Positions 60,014 through 64,000 of a stretch of 64,000 bases of DNA are shown here, in pieces. Where the stretch lies: NCBI GenBank assembly GCA_965178125.1, contig OZ237739.1, forward strand, positions 1,054,001-1,118,000. The letters run 5' to 3'. Within the stretch, counting starts at the first letter, position 1. Each line of letters opens with the position of its first letter. Under the pieces are notes generated by a model. The model was not told the origin of the DNA. It did not search any database and saw nothing but the letters and a program-made list of their open reading frames with translations. This stretch comes from Bilabrum cf. latius (taxonomy: Eukaryota; Bigyra: Bicosoecida; Bigyra; Bicosoecida). The translations under genes and the position numbers were made by a program.

Positions 60014-62415
60014 ATGCAAGGTAGATCTAAAGCAGGTAGAAAGAGAAGTAGAAGCTAGATTTCTGCATCTAGAACCGATGGCGAGGGAGCAGGTGGAAAG
60101 TTACACTCATCCGGGGGCAACGCGCCGCGGGATGAGGGTCTTGCAGATGAGAGTGTGGCCAAGTACTACCGTAGCGCTGCGGGTGAAGACCACAAGGGGC
60201 GTATGCCTGCCTCTGATCCACGACTAGGTAGCAAAAAGAACATAGCGAATGCTGCGAGAGATAAGAAGGTCAGACAGCGGGTTAAAAAGGAAATGGAGCG
60301 GGCGCGACGAGCTGCAGTTGCAGCTGCGCGTGCAGAAGTGCTGTTGGAGCATGAGGCGGGGTGAGGAGTCGTTTGTAGGTATATCTATTGCCGATCACCC
60401 CATTCCTGTAGTTTGCAGCCACAACGTACGGAAACGTCCGCCCTACTCAACGCTCTTGATCAACAATCCATCTTGTCAATTGTCGCAGTGGCGTGGAAAT
60501 GGATGAGGAGGAGACTCCGTTTTCGTCAAAGACGTACAAGGCCACCCAGGAAGCAATCGCATCGTCAGAAGGGGTCGGAAAGGCGTACGCTAAGAAGCTA
60601 GCGTTCAACCTCCACCTGCCCACCTACGGGCCATACAAGGTCAACTGGTCCAGGAATGGCCGGTACGCCCTCCTGTGCGGACAGAAGGGCCATCTGTCCG
60701 TCTTGGACGCGCAGGTACCCGCCATTCGGAGCGAGACTCACCTGGAGGAGCACTGCAGGGATGCGTGCTTCCTGCACGACGCTACCTTTTTCGCCGTTGC
60801 TTAGAGGCGATACACGCACATCTACGACGGGTCCGGCGCGGAGGTGCACGTGATGAGAGACCACAAGAGGCCGCTCGCGCTTGATTTTCTGCCGCACCAC
60901 TTCCTCCTCGCGACTGTCGGCGAGGATGGGTTCCTCCGGTACAGGGACACGTCCACTGGCGCACTCGTGGCATCCATCCGCACGGGGCTGGGGCCGTGCC
61001 ACGTGCTGCGGCAGGACCCCTGGACGGGAGTGGTTGGTCTGGGGCACCGTGACGGCGGTGTCACTCTCAGGACGCCCTCCATGACTAGGCCTCTCATGCG
61101 GATTGCTGCGCACAGGGGGCCGGTAACCGCCGTTGCCTTCGACGGGCCGGGCAGGCTCATGGTGACGGCAGGGAGCGATTCCAGGGTGCGCGTCTGGGAC
61201 CTGCGCAAGACCGCGGAGAACGTTGTGGATTACTTCACCCCGGGTGCCGCTGGCAGCCTGGACGTGTCGCAGAGGGGCCACCTGGCCGTGGTGGCGGGCA
61301 GGAACGTGCAAGTGTGGGGGGAGGGCTGCATGCGAGAGAAGCACAAGGCGCCTTTCTTGAGGCACACGCTGGATGCGGGGCCCGGAGTGGTGGGTGCCGG
61401 GCCCGTGCGGGCGGAGAGCGCTAGGTTCAGGCCGTTTGAGGACGCCCTGCTGGTGGGACACAACTTTGGGGTCAGGGGGCTACTGGCACCAGGGTCGGGC
61501 GAGCCGAACTACGACGCGCTGGAGTCGAATCCCTACGAGAACAATCGTTCCAGGAGAGAGCGCGAGGTCCGTAGTCTGATGGACAAGATTCCTGCCGAGC
61601 TGATTTCCCTTGACACCGATGCGATCACCAAGGTCAGGCCAGGTGCTTCGACAGCATCTTCGTCCAGTAGCAGCAGCAGCAGCAGCAGCAGCAGCTCGGC
61701 ATCGGCATCGGCTTCCGGTGGCTCCACTGGGGGTGGTGGCAGTGGAAAAGCGCTGCGGATGGATTGGCTAGCAGGCGGTGCCGAGGCAAGCAGTGGCAAG
61801 AAATCTGGGTCCTCGAGCTCAGGAGCGCTGGACGTTGGAAACGACGGCGCCGACACGGGCGGCAGGCGGGCTGCGGACGAAAGTGACACGGATAGCAGCA
61901 GCGATGATGACGAAAGCGATGGCGAGGATGAGAAAGAGATCGTGGCTTCAAAGGGCAAGGGCAAGGGCGCGGCTGCATCCGGCGCGGGTGCCGGCGATGA
62001 CGACGAGGACGAGGATGACCCGTTAGAAGGCCTCTCAGGTGCCGAGAGGCGGAAGGCAAGGTAGAAGCTTCGGAAGAGGGCCAGAAAGAAGCAGCGTGGT
62101 CGCAGCAAGACCTCTCGTCTCGCTGCCAAGAGGCAGGGCAATATCTGGGATGAAAACAAAGCCAAGCTCAGGCAGGAGAGGCAGCGGAAGGAAGCCGAGA
62201 AGAAAGCCAGGGATGAAGCCAAGGCAGCATCCATCGAGAAAGCCAGGGCGAAAATCAAGGCGCAGCGGGATGCAGCGGTGGCAGCAGCTGGTGGGAGCGA
62301 GGCCATGGGCCCGTCTTCGACAAAAGCAACTGCTCGGATGGTGGATACGAGCACTGCATTGGCTCGTTTTGCCAAGGAAAAGCAGCCCGTGTACCTTGGT
62401 AGGCAAGGGAAATAA
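60014..62415 (+). CDS. UTP7: UTP7/WDR46 U3-processome WD40 protein
   Basis: Two exons, 60014..60360 and 60489..62415 (intron 60361..60488, GTGAGG...TCGCAG); 757 aa; UAA stop. UAGs at 60056, 60802 and 62062. It is a beta-propeller subunit of the small-subunit processome for 18S rRNA maturation. Family hallmarks in order: LHLPTYGPYKVNWSRNGRY, FFAVA-UAG-RRYTHIYD (relatives AVAQ.....YD), DFLPHHFLLATVGEDGFL, LGPCHVLRQDPW, HRGPVTAVAFD, VRVWDLRK, GSGEPNYDALESNPY and KIPAELISLD. A poly-Ser run and an acidic stretch follow, then the UAG in ERRKAR-UAG-KLRKRARKK and the conserved Lys/Arg-rich coiled tail. The UAG at 60802 sits on a near-invariant Gln. Confidence 0.93.
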
Positions 62416-62475
62416 ATAATTACCACGAACTTCTATGTATTTCCACCTGTTCATCCTGTGCACCGCCAGCAAGGA

Positions 62476-64000
62476 TCACTCGCGACCACCCAACTGCCGC
62501 TCTTCGCTAGCATCGTCCTGCGAAGTTGCCTGGCCAGCCACAACTTCATGGCACCGCTGGCAAATCGGTACCAGGGAATCCGCCCCTTCCGCTTGCGCTT
62601 GGCTGTCGTCGGACAGGGGCACAACGGTTGGCTCGTACCGCCAGCATCGACCGCATCGGTGACCGTCTGCCGAGGCCAGCTGCACCGATATCTGCACGCT
62701 ACCGAGCGCACCCTATCTCTTGGAAACAGTCTTGAATGATGCGTCAAGGTGTAGCTCAGACAAGGGGTCCGCTGTTGCCGGATCCTTTCCGTCGCCCAGC
62801 AGCAGCTCCTGCTCATCCACAATTCTCACTGTCAAATCCAGCGGATGGTCCATGCGGCCCCCCAAGGAACCCGGCCCTGCCACAGACGCAGACTCCGCCA
62901 TGGTTTGCAATGCACCATCGATCTCAGCCGCATCCCCAACGCAAGCCACCTTCACGCCCGACACCTTGAGTGCATCAGACAGGTCGCATCTCCCTCGAGC
63001 CGAGAAGCTCAAGCTACCACTGGTGGCCCCCTGCTCCTAGCCGGCAAACCACGCCAAATATGCCGCCACCGCCGGCGCATCGGTCCCCGAAACGACAATC
63101 CTGGCATCAACCTCTTCGTCCGAGCCCACAAGACCATCGGTCCTGGCCCTCGCACGGAGGCTGTCCACGAGGCCACGCACAGCTCGTACAGCCTCATGCG
63201 CATCCTCGAGGAGCATGCAGCCGTCATTCGGCACACCTAGGGCAGCCGCAAGGGCTGGCACCTCGTGCGGCATCAGAGCTTCCCACCACCCGGGAAAGTC
63301 TGCGTGCGACCAGGACGAATCCATGCTGCTGATGCCGCTGACAAGAGGATCCGCCAGCAGATCCCTGCCCTTGCCGGTTCCAGTGCCTCCTGCGGCAGCA
63401 TCCACAATCTCGATCGAGTGCTGGAATATATCCTCTGCCGTGTAAGGTGCCACCGGTGCCAGGCTGGTGACCATGCCGCGCAAGCTGGCCCACAGCACGG
63501 CTCGGCAGCTCCGGCTCCTGGGATGCTCGAGCGGATCCGCATACAGACGGTCTTTGCACGCGTCCAGATAGCCAGCAGACATGTCTTGCGCCGCAAACTC
63601 GCCGAGCGCGGTGACGGCTCCCTTTGTCCCCAGGCCACCGTACGCAAGCCTTGCCTGATGCGTCATGCGACGCAGCGATGCAAGAGCCACTCTGTCGAGA
63701 GGGGTGTAGGCGGACAGTCCAGAGGGGCCGCCAGATGCGGGTGCGGGAGGCTGCGTCCAACTAGCGATAGCTGCAGCCTCGAGATCACCAGAAGCATCGT
63801 TTGCTACGCCCAGCTCTGCCGCGGTGCTTCCTTCGAGTGCTCCCAGGATAAACCGAGCGGTATTGCGCAACCTCCTCAGCTGCTCGAACGACTGCGCCAC
63901 GGAATCCTGCGAGATGGCCACGTCCGATTTCCAATCACTGCTAGCCACCCACATGCGCGCCACGTCCACTCCGTACGCTGGCGAGCCTTTGGCGCCGCCC
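62476..64000 (-). CDS. Isoleucyl-tRNA synthetase, organellar/bacterial type, C-terminal half
   Basis: Enters from the right edge; UGA at 62476-62478; UAGs at 63037 and 62713. GVDVARMWVASSDW and DVAISQDSV mark the end of the class I catalytic region (KMSKS would lie beyond the window). The anticodon-binding helical domain contains LRRLRNTARFILG, DMSAGYLDACKDRLY and LAPVAPYTAEDI. After the second UAG the C-terminal zinc finger appears (GHRCGRCWRYE then PICQRC), found in bacterial and mitochondrial IleRS but not in the cytosolic enzyme. Probably charges mitochondrial tRNA-Ile. It converges on UTP7 with 60 bases between stops. Confidence 0.88.

Noticed and set aside
1-64000. Interpretation of the UAG-broken genes as a cluster of pseudogenes or as sequencing errors
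   Set aside because: Interruptions are always UAG, never UAA, UGA or frameshifts. Catalytic residues and splice sites are intact, and duplicated genes share the same UAG.
1-64000. UAG as leucine (as in one rhizarian) instead of glutamine
   Set aside because: One Prp4 site aligns with Leu in human, but the CAG/TAG repeat exchange, the UTP7 Gln site and the Gln-tract UAGs favour Gln. Leu is not formally excluded without a genome-wide alignment.
1-64000. CRISPR arrays, insertion sequences or integrated viral genes
   Set aside because: No spaced direct repeats of CRISPR type, no transposase or integrase motifs and no terminal repeats were seen; the repeats present are coding minisatellites or gene duplications.

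Overview
This is gene-dense, GC-rich nuclear DNA from a unicellular eukaryote. The evidence is GT-AG introns, a type-2 tRNA-Ser gene, two nucleoporins, V-ATPase, a spliceosomal Prp4 kinase, a U3-processome protein, a RING-IBR-RING ligase and mitochondrial-type proteins (an Imp1-like peptidase and the C-terminus of an organellar-type isoleucyl-tRNA synthetase). The lineage cannot be named from sequence alone.

The key to the window is its genetic code. Nearly every gene looks broken under the standard code, but the breaks are always UAG and the frame continues without UAA or UGA. Reading UAG as glutamine joins the fragments into about 20 intact genes with roughly 95 in-frame UAGs. All true ends are UGA (most genes) or UAA (RRM, PH, NAC-beta and UTP7 genes). 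Glutamine is supported inside the window: in the Gly-Trp repeats TAG alternates with CAG or CAA at the same repeat position; in UTP7 the UAG falls on the family's conserved AVAQ glutamine; and in a Gln-rich tract TAG-TAG is embedded among CAG codons. UAG=Gln with UAA and UGA kept as stops is a rare nuclear code.

Layout. 1-6040: partial nodulin-like MFS transporter and a tandem pair of ubiquitin-like/Cys-rich genes (minus). 6156: tRNA-Ser(CGA). 6381-12314: 1,977-aa Sfi1-like Trp-helix protein (plus). 12453-15408: RRM protein, helical-repeat protein, V-ATPase subunit D. 15531-27336 (all minus): Nup96-like nucleoporin, third ubiquitin-like paralogue, membrane RBR ligase, long multi-pass protein. 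28046-39417 (all plus): Nup98-like nucleoporin with Gly-Trp instead of Phe-Gly repeats, GH31 glucosidase with a PAN-like Cys cluster, Imp1-like peptidase, PH protein, DHHC acyltransferase. 39646-55866 (minus): one open frame of 5,406 codons encoding a giant Ala-rich coiled-coil protein with GSR repeats. 56543-64000: Prp4 kinase, NAC-beta, UTP7 and partial organellar-type IleRS.

I placed nine introns. All are near the 5' ends of genes, all start GTGAG, and eight of nine end YCGCAG. Nup98 and Nup96, usually made as one autocleaved precursor, are separate genes about 8 kb apart, and Nup98 ends just where the cleavage motif would be.
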